Assembly (NCBI RefSeq): GCF_000495475.1
Contig: NZ_ASGZ01000026.1
Location: 1-64,000 of the forward strand
Length of the DNA stretch: 64,000 bases
Direction: 5' to 3'
Source of the DNA: Candidatus Halobonum tyrrellensis G22
GTDB taxonomy: Archaea > Halobacteriota > Halobacteria > Halobacteriales > Haloferacaceae
Shown here: piece by piece, positions 41,820 to 51,150 of the stretch
How the letters are laid out: each line of letters begins with the position of its first letter
Position numbering within the stretch: the first letter of the stretch is position 1
Notes under the pieces: generated by a model
What the model was told of the DNA's origin: nothing
Databases searched by the model: none
Seen by the model: the letters and a program-made list of their open reading frames with translations, nothing else
Translations under genes and position numbers: made by a program

Positions 41820-42278
41820 CTACCTGAACTCCTCGTCGGGGTCGTCGCCCAGTTCGACCGTCTCCGGCGGCTGGCCGGCGGCGTCGAGCACCTCGTCGAG
41901 CACGCGGATCGGACACTCGAACCGCGCCGCGAGCGCGATGGCGTCGCTCGGCCGGGCGTCGAAGACGAACGTCTCCGGCTCGCCGTCGTCGTACCGCTCG
42001 GCGTCGACCTTCGCGTAGAACGTCCCGTCGGTCAGGTCGTCGATCCGCACGGAGTCCACCGCACCGCCGAACTCGACGAGCACTTCAACGAGCAGGTCGT
42101 GCGTCAGCGGCCGTTCGAACTGTTCGCCGTCCATCGCCAGCCGGATCGACTGAGCCTGGTCGCGCGTGACGAAGATGGGGAGGTACTCGTCGCGCGCGCG
42201 GAGGACGACGGCGGGAACCTCGTCGCCGTCCGGCCCGACGCCAACCCCGATGCCGGCGATGTCCGCCTCGTGGTCCAT
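41820..42278 (-). CDS. Bifunctional nuclease (BFN/DUF151) family protein
   Basis: The 152-residue protein matches the DUF151 family: VVLRARDEYLPIFVTRDQAQ, SIRLAMDGEQFERPLTHDLL, FYAKVDAERYDDGEPETFVF and ARPSDAIALAARFECPIRVL (the conserved RPSDAIALA helix). Plant and bacterial members have reported RNase/DNase activity, but the in vivo role in archaea is not settled. A GTTATTCG element 27 bp upstream of the ATG at 42278 supports the start. It diverges from the TraB gene. Confidence 0.9.
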   Translation of the reverse strand: MDHEADIAGIGVGVGPDGDEVPAVVLRARDEYLPIFVTRDQAQSIRLAMDGEQFERPLTHDLLVEVLVEFGGAVDSVRIDDLTDGTFYAKVDAERYDDGEPETFVFDARPSDAIALAARFECPIRVLDEVLDAAGQPPETVELGDDPDEEFR

Positions 42279-42489
42279 GCCCCCGCTTCGAGGGGGTGCT
42301 ACGAATAACTACCGCGGCGCCGCGTGCGCGCGAGCGACGCCAGCCACCCTCGCACCGCCGGCGCCCGGAACCGCACGCCGCCGTCGACCGCTCGCGGGGG
42401 CACACTCCGACACACGTAAACGGGGGCGGGAAAAACCCGCCGCCAATGGTACGCGCGACGCGCGGCCGACGCCCGGGGGGGCGGCCGGC

Positions 42490-44262
42490 GTGAGTTTCGA
42501 CCCGCCGGGGTCGGGGTCGACGGACTCCGATCCCGACTCGGACTCCGGTCGGCGCCCCGACTCCGCCTCCGGCGGGACCGCGGCGGTCACACCCGACGGG
42601 GACGGCGAGGGGAGCGTCCGCGTCGTCGGCACCGCACACGTCTCCCACCGGAGCGTCGACGAGGTACGCGAGACCATCGAGGAGGAGCGCCCGGACGTGG
42701 TCGCGGTCGAACTCGACGAGGGTCGCTACCGGCAGATGAAGGGCGAGACGCCCGACGATCTGGACGCGGGCGACCTGCTCCGGGGGAACACCGTCTTCCA
42801 GTTCATCGCCTACTGGATGCTGTCGTACGTCCAGGCGCGGATGGGCGAGCGGTTCGACATCGAACCCGGCGCGGAGATGCTCGCGGCGGTCGAGACGGCG
42901 GAGTCGCTCGGTGTCGACGTGGCGCTGGTCGACCGCGACATCCAGACCACGATCCAGCGGTTCTGGACGCGGCTGTCGCTCGTCGAGAAGCTCAGGATGG
43001 GCGGCGCGCTCGCGTTCGGGGTCACCGACCCGCGGGTCGCGGGCGTCGTGTTCGGCGTCGTCGCCGGCTTGGTGCTCGGCCCGCTGGTCGGGCTGTTCGG
43101 CGGCGCGGTCGGGCTGACCACCCCGCTGCTCGTGGCCGTCGGCGCGGGCGGGGTCGTCGGCGGCGCGGCCGGCTACCTCGCGTACGCGGCCGCGACGGGC
43201 GCCGACACGACGACCCGACTGGCGGTCGCGGCGGGCGTCGGGCTCGCCGTCGCGGCGGGCGTCGCCGGGACGGGCGTCGGCGTCGACCTGCTCGCGTCGC
43301 TGCTCTCGGAGTTCGTCCTCGGCGCGCTCGGCAGTCTCGCGGTCGGCGTGGCCGTCGGCGTCGGCGTCGGCGGGGTTGCGGCCGTCGCGGCCGACGCGCT
43401 CGGCGTCGGGTTCGCCGACGAGGGCGAGGAGGTGGACGAGGGGTTCGACCCCGACGACCTCACGGACGCGGACGTGGTGACGGCGATGATGGAGGAGTTC
43501 CGGACGGTGTCGCCCGGCGGCGCGGAGGCGCTCATCGACGAGCGCGACGCGTTCATCGCCCACCGACTGGTCGCGCTCCGCGAGTCGGGCGCGCGCGTCG
43601 TCGCCATCGTCGGCGCGGGCCACCGCGCGGGCATCGAGTCGTACCTCCGGAGTCCGGAGACGCTCCCGCCGATGGAGTCGCTCGTCGGGCAGGCCGAGTC
43701 GACGGGCGTCCCGTGGGGGAAGATCGTCGCGTACGGCGTCTCGGTCGGCTTCGTCGGGCTGTTCGTCCTCCTGGCGATGGCAGGAGTACGTAACGAGCAA
43801 CTGCTCGCGCTGTTCGGCGCGTGGTTCCTCGTCAACGGCGTGCTCGCGGCCGGGCTGGCGAAACTCGCGGGCGCGCGGTGGAGTTCGGCGCTGGTCGGCG
43901 GCGCCGTCGCGTGGATGACCTCGATCAACCCGCTGCTCGCGCCGGGGTGGTTCACGGGCTACGTCGAACTCCGGCACATGGCCGTCAACGTCGCGGACAT
44001 CGGCCGGCTCAACGCCCTCCTCTCCGACGAGACGCGGCCCGTCTCCGACATCGTCTCGGAGATGCTCGACGTGCCGCTGTTCCGGCTCATCGTCGTCGTC
44101 GCCATGACGAACGTCGGGAGCATCATCGCCAGCGCGCTGTTCCTGCTGTACGTGATCCCGGCGTTCTTCTCGTCGTTCGAGGCGGGCGTCACCCAGTTGA
44201 TGCTCGACGGCGCCCGCGAGAGCGCGCGCATCCTCTGGACTACCCTGCGGGGGCTGGCGTGA
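42490..44262 (+). CDS. TraB/PrgY family membrane protein with internal membrane insertion
   Basis: The 590-residue protein has the TraB domain split in two. The first part is residues 43-170 (VRVVGTAHVSHRSVDEVRET, VVAVELDEGRYRQM, VALVDRDIQTTIQRFWTRLS). The second is residues 320-390 (DPDDLTDADVVTAMMEEF, LIDERDAFIAHRL, VVAIVGAGHRAGI). Between them lies a Gly/Ala/Val-rich stretch with about five predicted membrane segments (residues 180-305). Another four to five segments form the C-terminus. TraB relatives include peptide pheromone inhibitors and haem-fold Tiki-like proteases with conserved GxxH and Glu residues, both present. The GTG at 42490 begins a Ser/Asp-rich leader. The stop overlaps the start of an M50 protease gene. 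Confidence 0.82.
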   Translation: MSFDPPGSGSTDSDPDSDSGRRPDSASGGTAAVTPDGDGEGSVRVVGTAHVSHRSVDEVRETIEEERPDVVAVELDEGRYRQMKGETPDDLDAGDLLRGNTVFQFIAYWMLSYVQARMGERFDIEPGAEMLAAVETAESLGVDVALVDRDIQTTIQRFWTRLSLVEKLRMGGALAFGVTDPRVAGVVFGVVAGLVLGPLVGLFGGAVGLTTPLLVAVGAGGVVGGAAGYLAYAAATGADTTTRLAVAAGVGLAVAAGVAGTGVGVDLLASLLSEFVLGALGSLAVGVAVGVGVGGVAAVAADALGVGFADEGEEVDEGFDPDDLTDADVVTAMMEEFRTVSPGGAEALIDERDAFIAHRLVALRESGARVVAIVGAGHRAGIESYLRSPETLPPMESLVGQAESTGVPWGKIVAYGVSVGFVGLFVLLAMAGVRNEQLLALFGAWFLVNGVLAAGLAKLAGARWSSALVGGAVAWMTSINPLLAPGWFTGYVELRHMAVNVADIGRLNALLSDETRPVSDIVSEMLDVPLFRLIVVVAMTNVGSIIASALFLLYVIPAFFSSFEAGVTQLMLDGARESARILWTTLRGLA

Positions 44263-44948
44263 GCCGGCGCCGCGGCGGTGCGGGCGGACGGGCCGGAGGT
44301 GGCCCGGGCTCGGGCGTGCTGTCGTTCTCCGGCCGGGAGGTGCGCGACCTCCTCGTCGCGTGGCTCGCGCTCGGCGTCGCGTTCGCGCTGTTCTTCGCGG
44401 GCGGCGGACAGGTCGTCGGCGGCCTGCTGCTCGCCGGCGAGTACGGCGCGCTCGTCTCGATACTCGTCGTCAGCCTGCTGACCGCGGGCGTCGGCTTCCT
44501 GCTGCACGAACTCGGACACAAGGTGGTCGCGGTCCGGTTCGGCCAGCGCGCGGCGTTCCGCGCCGACTACGGCATGCTGTTTCTCGCCGTCGCGTCGGCG
44601 CTCGCGGGCTTCCTGTTCGCCGCGCCCGGCGCGGTCCACCACGCCGGCCGGATCACCGAGCGCGAACACGGACTGATCGCGCTCGCGGGTCCCGCCGTGA
44701 ACGTCGCGCTCGCGGGGCTGTTCCTCCCCGTGGCGGTGGCGGGCGTCGCCGTCGACTCGTCGCTGGTGACGCTGCTCGGCGAGCGGGGGCTCGCGGTCAA
44801 CCTCCTGCTCGCGGCGTTCAACATGCTCCCGTTCGGCCCGCTCGACGGCAACACCGTCCGCGGATGGAGTACGCCCGTCTGGCTGGTCGGCTTCCTCCTC
44901 ACCGCGGGGCTGGCGGTCGGGGTGTTCGTCCTCCGGATCGGCCTGTAA
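44259..44948 (+). CDS. M50 (site-2 protease type) membrane metalloprotease
   Basis: The 229-residue integral membrane protein has the zinc motif HELGH at residues 83-87 in GFLLHELGHKVVAVRFG, and the third ligand in NMLPFGPLDGNTVRGW near the C-terminus, with about six membrane segments. Such proteases cut substrates within the membrane to release regulators or process peptides. It starts at a GTG overlapping the TraB-like stop (GTGA), so the two are translationally coupled and may act on the same membrane substrate. It lacks a PDZ or CBS domain. Confidence 0.88.
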   Translation: MSRRRGGAGGRAGGGPGSGVLSFSGREVRDLLVAWLALGVAFALFFAGGGQVVGGLLLAGEYGALVSILVVSLLTAGVGFLLHELGHKVVAVRFGQRAAFRADYGMLFLAVASALAGFLFAAPGAVHHAGRITEREHGLIALAGPAVNVALAGLFLPVAVAGVAVDSSLVTLLGERGLAVNLLLAAFNMLPFGPLDGNTVRGWSTPVWLVGFLLTAGLAVGVFVLRIGL

Positions 44949-45041
44949 CCCGGGAGCGCGAGCGCGTGGCGGGGTCGATGCGACCCGCTCCACCGCAACT
45001 GGCCACAAGTGTAACCCGCCGCTCGCCGCTAGCTGTGTGCG

Positions 45042-46436
45042 ATGGAGAGTACCAACCCCGCGACCGGCGAGACGGTCGACACCTACGAGGAGCACACCGC
45101 CGAGGAGGTGGACGCCGCGCTCGAACGCGCGACCGAGACGTTCGACGACTGGAAGGAGACGTCTCTCGCCCACCGCCAGCAGTTGCTGTCGGAGGCGGCG
45201 TCGGTGCTCCGCGACCGCACCGACGAGTACGCCGAGTTGATGACCCGCGAGATGGGCAAGCCGGTCGACCAGGCGCGCGCGGAGGTCGAGAAGTGCGCGT
45301 GGGCGTGCGACTACTACGCCGAGACCGCGGACGAACACCTCCAAGACGAGGTGGTCGGCGTCGACGCCGACGCCCGCGCGTTCGTGAGCTACGAGCCGCT
45401 CGGCCCGGTGCTCGCGGTGATGCCGTGGAACTTCCCGTTCTGGCAGGTGTTCCGCTTCGCCGCGCCCAACCTCGCGGCGGGCAACGTGGGCCTGCTCAAA
45501 CACGCCTCGAACGTCCCCGGGAGCGCCCTGGCGATCGAGGAGGTGTTCGAGGCGGCGGGCTTCCCCGAGGGGGCGTTCCAGACGCTGTTGACCCACTCGG
45601 ATACGGTGGAGTCGATCCTGACCGACGAGCGCTGTCGCGCCGCGACGCTCACCGGGAGCAACGCCGCGGGCGAGGCCGTCGCCGCCACGGCGGGCGGCGA
45701 GGCGAAGAAGACGGTGCTCGAACTCGGCGGCTCCGACCCGTTCGTCGTCCTCGACGACGCGCCGATCGAGGAGACGGTCGAGCAGGCGGCGTACGGCCGC
45801 ACGCAGAACAACGGCGAGTCGTGCATCGCCGCCAAGCGGTTCATCGTCCACGAGGACGTGTACGACGAGTTCAAACCGCGGTTCGTCGAGGAGATGGAGT
45901 CGCTCACCGTGGGCGACCCGACGGACGACGACACCGACGTCGGCCCGCAGGCGCAACCGGACCTGATGGAGGAACTCCACGAACAGGTCGAGGAAACCGT
46001 CGACGCGGGCGGCGACCTCCTCACCGGCGGCGAGCCCTCCGACCGGGAGGGGGCGTTCTACCCGCCGACGGTGATCGAGGAGCCGCCCGAGGGGACGCCC
46101 GCCCGCGACGAGGAGGTGTTCGGCCCGGTCGCGGCGCTGTTCGAGGTGTCGAGCGACGAGGAGGCGGTCGAACTCGCCAACGACACGAAGTTCGGGCTAG
46201 GGGCGTCGGTGTGGACCGACGACCTCACCCGGGGCCAGCGTATCGCCCGCGAGTTCGAGTCGGGGATGGCGTTCGTCAACTCCATCGTCGCCTCCGACCC
46301 GCGCGTCCCGTTCGGCGGCGTCAAGCGCTCTGGGTACGGCCGGGAACTCGCCCGTCACGGCGTCCACGAGTTCGTCAACCGCAAGACCGTCTGGGTCCAG
46401 CACGGTCTCGACGCCAGCGAGAGCGGGATCGAGTGA
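45042..46436 (+). CDS. Aldehyde dehydrogenase, succinate-semialdehyde type
   Basis: The 464-residue enzyme has the NAD(P)-linked ALDH plan: VLAVMPWNFPFWQVFRFAAP, LTGSNAAGEAVAATAGGEAK, the catalytic Glu in TVLELGGSDPFVVLDDA, the catalytic Cys in TQNNGESCIAAKRFIVH, and EEVFGPVAALFEV with PFGGVKRSGYGRELARHG at the end. The GESC context and the overall sequence resemble succinate-semialdehyde dehydrogenases, but the true aldehyde is not proved. Its stop overlaps the start of a TPP enzyme gene by one base (TGATG), so the two products probably serve one pathway. Confidence 0.9.
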   Translation: MESTNPATGETVDTYEEHTAEEVDAALERATETFDDWKETSLAHRQQLLSEAASVLRDRTDEYAELMTREMGKPVDQARAEVEKCAWACDYYAETADEHLQDEVVGVDADARAFVSYEPLGPVLAVMPWNFPFWQVFRFAAPNLAAGNVGLLKHASNVPGSALAIEEVFEAAGFPEGAFQTLLTHSDTVESILTDERCRAATLTGSNAAGEAVAATAGGEAKKTVLELGGSDPFVVLDDAPIEETVEQAAYGRTQNNGESCIAAKRFIVHEDVYDEFKPRFVEEMESLTVGDPTDDDTDVGPQAQPDLMEELHEQVEETVDAGGDLLTGGEPSDREGAFYPPTVIEEPPEGTPARDEEVFGPVAALFEVSSDEEAVELANDTKFGLGASVWTDDLTRGQRIAREFESGMAFVNSIVASDPRVPFGGVKRSGYGRELARHGVHEFVNRKTVWVQHGLDASESGIE

Positions 46437-48016
46437 TGCGGGTCTCGGATCTCGTCGTCGAGTCGCTGGAGGCGGAGGGCGTCGACTACGTGTTCGGGCT
46501 GCCGGGGGAGGAACTGGAGGACCTCCTCTTCTCGCTGCGCGACTCCGACGTGCAGTTCATCCCGGTGCGTCACGAGCAGGGCGCGGCGTTCATGGCCGAC
46601 GTCCACGGCCGGCTGACGGGCGACGCGGGCGTCTGTCTCGCCACGCTCGGTCCCGGCGCGACCAACCTGATCACGGGCGTGGCGGACGCCCACCTCGACA
46701 AGTCGCCGGTCGTCGCGCTCACGGGGCAGGGGAGCCGCGAGCGGCTGAACAAGGAGAGCCACCAGAAACTCGACGTCGTCGACGCGTTCGAACCCGTGGT
46801 GAAGTGGAACGCCCAACTGTCCGACGTCGAGGGGGTCGCCGAGTCGCTCCGGAAGGCGTTCAAGGTCGCCGAGTACGAGAAGCCCGGCGCGACCCACCTC
46901 GAACTCCCCGAGGACGTCGCGGCCGAGGCGACCGACGGCGAACCGCTCCCGGTCCGCGACCGGGTCGCCCGTCCCGCGCCGAACGCGGGGGCGCTCGCGG
47001 ACGCCGTCTCGGTGCTGTCGGAGGCCGAGCGACCGCTGCTGCTCGCGGGCAACGGCGCGGTGCGGGCGGAGGCCGCCACCGCCTTACACGAGTTCGTGGG
47101 GGCGACGGGGATGCCGGTCGTCGCGACGTACATGGGGAAGGGCGCGCTCTCAGACCGCGACGAGCGGTCGCTGATGACGCTCGACTCCGGACCCAATCAG
47201 GACGCGGGCGGCGCGATGGCGGAGGCCGACTGCGTGCTCGCGGTCGGCTACGACATCGCCGAACACGACCCCGCGGGGTGGAACCCCGGCGGCGACAAGT
47301 CGGTGGTCCACCTCGACGCCGAACCCGCCGAGGTGTACGAACACTACAACCCCGACGTGGAGGTGGTCGCCGACCCCTCGACCGCGCTGTCCGAACTCGC
47401 GGACGCGGTCGGCGGCGAGTGGGAGACGTGGTGTACCGACGCCCACGAGCGGGTGTACGACCACGCCACCCGGATGCCCGACTCGGACGACCCCGTGACG
47501 GTCGCCAACGCCCTCCCGCTGTTGCGGGAGTCGATGGCCGACGAGGACGTCCTCGTCTCCGACGTGGGCAGCCACAAGATGGCCATCGCGCGGCGGTTCC
47601 CGGTGTACGAACCCGGGCGGTGCGTCATCTCGAACGGCCTCGCGAGCATGGGCATCGGCGTCCCCGGCGGACTCGCGGCGGACCTGGCCGTCGACGCGAA
47701 CGTCGTGGTGGGCACCGGCGACGGCGGCTTCCTCATGAACGCCGCCGAACTGGAGACCGCCAACCGGCTCGACTGCTCGTTTACGACCGTCGTGTTCCGC
47801 GACGACGACTACGGGCTCATCTCCGAGAAACAGGAGGGTAACCGCGGCGAGTCGTTCGGCACGCGGCTGGACAACCCCGACCTGGTGACGTTCGCCGAGA
47901 GCTTCGGCGTCGAGGCGGTCCGAGCCGACTCCATCGACGCCGTCGACGAGGCGTTCGACCGCGTCTCGAACGACGAACTCACGCTGATCGACGTGCCGCT
48001 CGCCGGCATGGAGTGA
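46436..48016 (+). CDS. Acetolactate synthase-like thiamine diphosphate enzyme
   Basis: The 526-residue protein is a member of the acetolactate synthase/benzoylformate decarboxylase superfamily: N-terminal pyrimidine domain with YVFGLPGEELEDLLF and catalytic Glu in VRHEQGAAFMADVHGRL, a central domain, and a C-terminal TPP domain with the Mg motif GTGDGGFLMNAAELETANRL. It most resembles single-subunit catabolic acetolactate synthase; no small regulatory subunit gene follows, so it is probably not the ilvB of branched-chain synthesis. Decarboxylation of a 2-oxoacid to an aldehyde, then oxidation by the coupled dehydrogenase, is an alternative. Confidence 0.85.
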   Translation: MRVSDLVVESLEAEGVDYVFGLPGEELEDLLFSLRDSDVQFIPVRHEQGAAFMADVHGRLTGDAGVCLATLGPGATNLITGVADAHLDKSPVVALTGQGSRERLNKESHQKLDVVDAFEPVVKWNAQLSDVEGVAESLRKAFKVAEYEKPGATHLELPEDVAAEATDGEPLPVRDRVARPAPNAGALADAVSVLSEAERPLLLAGNGAVRAEAATALHEFVGATGMPVVATYMGKGALSDRDERSLMTLDSGPNQDAGGAMAEADCVLAVGYDIAEHDPAGWNPGGDKSVVHLDAEPAEVYEHYNPDVEVVADPSTALSELADAVGGEWETWCTDAHERVYDHATRMPDSDDPVTVANALPLLRESMADEDVLVSDVGSHKMAIARRFPVYEPGRCVISNGLASMGIGVPGGLAADLAVDANVVVGTGDGGFLMNAAELETANRLDCSFTTVVFRDDDYGLISEKQEGNRGESFGTRLDNPDLVTFAESFGVEAVRADSIDAVDEAFDRVSNDELTLIDVPLAGME

Positions 48017-48157
48017 CGTGAGAGCGCGGGTGACGGACGCAGCCGCGGCCGACGGTCGCGGCCGCGGCCCCACGCGGGCCGGCGGTGCGGTCGCCGAGCG
48101 GTCGCGTCCGACCCGGGGTTCGGTGCGCTTTTCCCCCGGCGCGTCCCCTCCGCGCGT

Positions 48158-49219
48158 ATGACCGACGACACCGACGGGAGCGACGGGACCGGCGACCCCG
48201 ACGGACCCACCGAGTCCGACGGACCCGCCGACTCCGACGCGAGCGCGGACGCCGACGAACGGGAGGAACTCACGTACGCCGACGCGGGCGTCGACATCGA
48301 GGCCAGCGAGGCGGCGACGGCGGCGCTCGTCTCGGCGGTCGGCGAGGGCGAGGGCGACTACGCGGGCCTGCTCGACATCGGCGACCGCTACCTGGCGCTG
48401 GCGACCGACGGGGTGGGGACCAAACTCCTCGTCGCGGAGGCGCTCGCGGACTACTCGACGGTCGGCATCGACTGTATCGCCATGAACGCCAACGACCTCG
48501 TCGCGGCGGGCGTCGACCCCGTCGCGTTCGTCGACTACCTCGCGGTCGACGACCCCGACGAGACGTTCGCCGAACAGGTCGGCGAGGGGTTGCGAGTGGG
48601 CGCCGAGCGCGCGGGCGTCGAACTCGTCGGCGGCGAGACGGCGGTGATGCCCGAAGTCGTCCGGGGGCTGGACCTGGCGGGCACCTGCGCGGGGCTCGCC
48701 GCCAAGGACGCCACCTTCGAGGGGCGCGCGGAGGCGGGCGACGCGCTCGTGGGGTGGGCCTCCTCGGGCATCCACTCGAACGGGCTGACGCTCGCGCGGG
48801 AGGCGGTCACCCGCGACCACGAGTACACGGACCCGTGTCCGTTCGGCGAGTACGACACGCTCGGCGCGGCGCTGTTGGAGCCGACGCGCATCTACGCCGA
48901 CCTGCTCGGCCCGATGCGCGAGGCCGGCGTCCGCGGGGCGGCCCACGTCACCGGCGGCGGGTGGACCAACCTCGAACGCCTCGGCGACAACCGCTACGAG
49001 GTGACCGACCCGTGGCCCGCACAGGACGTGTTCGGGTTCGTCCAAGCGGAGGGGAACGTGAGCGACGCGGAGATGCACCGCACGTTCAACATGGGGACCG
49101 GGTTCGTCGCCGCAGTCGACCCCGACGACGCGGACGAACTCGCGGACGCGACCGGTGGACGGGTGGTCGGCTCGGTGTCGGAGGGCGACGGCGTGTCGAT
49201 CCGCGGGCTGTCGCTGTAA
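48158..49219 (+). CDS. purM: Phosphoribosylformylglycinamidine cyclo-ligase (AIR synthetase)
   Basis: The 353-residue enzyme closes the imidazole ring in purine synthesis using ATP. Signatures are LTYADAGVDIEASEAATAAL, RYLALATDGVGTKLLVAEAL, DCIAMNANDLVAAGVDPVAF, ELVGGETAVMPEVV and WASSGIHSNGLTLAREAV, plus GAAHVTGGGWTNLERL. The first 35 residues are an Asp/Ser/Gly-rich halophilic extension. The ATG at 48158 has CTTTTCC about 27 bp upstream. It is monocistronic. Confidence 0.96.
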   Translation: MTDDTDGSDGTGDPDGPTESDGPADSDASADADEREELTYADAGVDIEASEAATAALVSAVGEGEGDYAGLLDIGDRYLALATDGVGTKLLVAEALADYSTVGIDCIAMNANDLVAAGVDPVAFVDYLAVDDPDETFAEQVGEGLRVGAERAGVELVGGETAVMPEVVRGLDLAGTCAGLAAKDATFEGRAEAGDALVGWASSGIHSNGLTLAREAVTRDHEYTDPCPFGEYDTLGAALLEPTRIYADLLGPMREAGVRGAAHVTGGGWTNLERLGDNRYEVTDPWPAQDVFGFVQAEGNVSDAEMHRTFNMGTGFVAAVDPDDADELADATGGRVVGSVSEGDGVSIRGLSL

Positions 49220-49475
49220 GCGGGGGACGAGAGGGCCGGAGGCTACGATCGGGGGTCGAGTCGGCGAACCGCGACGGGCCGTACCGGGTCGCGCCGCGGG
49301 GGCCGGACCGGTCGGGCGGACGCGCCGGCGGACCGGGCTCCCCCTCCCGGCCCGCGTCGACGCGTTCCCCACTCCGCCCGCCGGTCCACCGTCGACGTCT
49401 CCCCCTTCCGTGGTGCGCCGCGCCGCTCCCTGCCGCCCGGTGCCGGACGCTACGGAGAACGCTCGCCGCTGGCGT

Positions 49476-50258
49476 TCAGCCGTCGATGTAGTCGCCGGCG
49501 ACCTCCAGCACTTCCCCCATCGACCGCGGGTCGTCGACGGCGACGTCCGCGACGTCGTCGTCGGTGCCGAACGGCCACGGCCGCTGGAGCGTCAGCGTCC
49601 GCACGTAGCCGGCGTGACGCGCCTCGATGCTGTGGATGCCGAGCGCGATGGGCGTCACCTGCAGGTCCATCACGTTGCCGTCCTGCGCTTCGAGTTCGGC
49701 CTTCGCGAGGTAGGGTGCGGCGCCCGCGTACGCCGAGACGCCGAGGTCCTCGACCACCTGCGCGAAGCCGACGAAGCTGTCGACGCTGTCGTAGACGCCG
49801 TCCGGGAGGACGAACTCGTCCGCCGTCGGCGCGGTGACCGCCGCGCCCAGCGAGTCGAGCGTGCTCTCGAGCGCCGCCACGTGGTACACCTCGTGGTCCC
49901 GGATGTCCTCGAAGTGCTGGTAGGTGGAGTACCGGAGCGTCGGCCGGTCGAAGTAGCGCGCGACCTCGGAGGTCTCGACCGCGGTCTCGTCGAACACGCC
50001 GCCGCTCGACGCGAGCGCGTTCCGGTAGTACGCCGCCTCCAGGCGTTCGAGCGTGAGCGCGTAGTTGAGTATCTCCGGGATCGTCGGGTCGTCGCTGCCG
50101 TGGTCCGCCGCCACCTGGCCCATCCCGAACGCCGCGCCCAGTCCCGCGACCGCCGCGCCCATGAAGCCTCGCCGGCCGAAGTCGAGCGCCGTGTTCGCCG
50201 CTGTCTCGGGGCTGGGTCCGTCCTGTTCCGTCTCGGGGGTCCGCTCTCGGTCACTCAT
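49476..50258 (-). CDS. Tat-exported ferritin-like domain protein
   Basis: The 260-residue protein has a Tat signal (DFGRRGFMGAAVAGLGAAFG, cleavage probably near residue 51) and a four-helix ferritin-like domain with metal ligands in order: ALTLERLEAAYYRNAL, FEDIRDHEVYHVAALESTL, FAQVVEDLGVSAYAGAAPYL and ALGIHSIEARHAGYVRTL. It resembles desiccation-related PCC13-62-type proteins and could bind two iron or manganese ions outside the membrane. The family function is not settled. The gene stands alone. Confidence 0.85.
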   Translation of the reverse strand: MSDRERTPETEQDGPSPETAANTALDFGRRGFMGAAVAGLGAAFGMGQVAADHGSDDPTIPEILNYALTLERLEAAYYRNALASSGGVFDETAVETSEVARYFDRPTLRYSTYQHFEDIRDHEVYHVAALESTLDSLGAAVTAPTADEFVLPDGVYDSVDSFVGFAQVVEDLGVSAYAGAAPYLAKAELEAQDGNVMDLQVTPIALGIHSIEARHAGYVRTLTLQRPWPFGTDDDVADVAVDDPRSMGEVLEVAGDYIDG

Positions 50259-50431
50259 GTTGGATGCGCGCCGTCGCGCACTCCCACCGACGCCTGTCGA
50301 CGGGGTATTCCTTTTCCGACTTTCGTCCGGGTTCCGTCCCTATTCTCCGGTGGTAATCGAACGAACGTGGTAACAACGACCGGCCGGCGTCCCGCCCGCG
50401 GGCCGGGTGTGTTGGGCTACCCCCCGCCGAG

Positions 50432-50737
50432 CTACCCCTCGCCGGGTCGGAGGACGACCGCGCCCACGCCGTCGAGCAGGCGGCGGAGGAGCGTGAACTC
50501 GACCATGACGACGGCGCCGATACCGAGGAAGTAGAGACAGCCCGCGACCGGGCCGAGCGACAGACGAGCCCACAGCCAGAACGCGCCGGTCACGGTGCCG
50601 ACGACGGTGGGAAAACTGACCCCGGCCACGATGCCGAGGTAGGCCCCACCGAGACACCACGTGACCGCGGTGCCGCGGAGCCACGAGAGCGCGTAGCCGA
50701 CGCGGCGGAGCGCGGACGGGGAGGGGGGACGAGACAC
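50432..50737 (-). CDS. Small integral membrane protein of unknown function
   Basis: The 101-residue protein starts from a GTG and contains two to three hydrophobic segments (AVTWCLGGAYLGIVAGVSFP, VVGTVTGAFWLWARLSLG and GCLYFLGIGAVVMVEFTLLR), ending in a polar tail. No family is recognised. Composition matches the surrounding genome, and it diverges from the cupin gene. Confidence 0.6.
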   Translation of the reverse strand: MSRPPSPSALRRVGYALSWLRGTAVTWCLGGAYLGIVAGVSFPTVVGTVTGAFWLWARLSLGPVAGCLYFLGIGAVVMVEFTLLRRLLDGVGAVVLRPGEG

Positions 50738-50821
50738 GCCGGCAGTGAGAGCTGTCGGCCACTAAACGGTTTCTCGATTGCCCGTTTCAACCAAGGGCGT
50801 GGGGGGCGTGTCGTCGTGTAG

Positions 50822-51136
50822 ATGTCGCACACGCACGTGAGCGTCGACGACGTCGAACCGAGCGGTCCGATGCGGTTCATGCGCGACCCCCTCGACTGCG
50901 AGAACCTCGGTTTCACGGTCGTCGAAGCCGACGCGGGGTGGAGCGGACCCGAACACGACCACGCCGACGAGGGCCACGAGGAGGTGTACTACCTCGTCGA
51001 CGGCGCGGCGACGGTCGTCGTCGACGGCGACGCGGTGCCGCTCTCGCCGGGGGAGGCGGTGCGCGTCTCGCCCGACGCGAGCCGGCGGCTGGATGCGAGC
51101 GAGGAGAGCACGCTCGTCGTCGCCGGCGCGCCGTAG
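50822..51136 (+). CDS. Cupin domain protein
   Basis: The 104-residue protein is a one-domain cupin with the two metal motifs WSGPEHDHADEGHEEVYYLV (His-x-His, Glu, motif 1) and AVPLSPGEAVRVSPDASRR (motif 2, with the last His absent). It could bind a metal and a small ligand; the substrate is unknown. It begins MSHTHVSVDDVEPSGPMRFM and is monocistronic. Confidence 0.85.
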   Translation: MSHTHVSVDDVEPSGPMRFMRDPLDCENLGFTVVEADAGWSGPEHDHADEGHEEVYYLVDGAATVVVDGDAVPLSPGEAVRVSPDASRRLDASEESTLVVAGAP

Positions 51137-51150
51137 CCGCGTCCGTCGGG

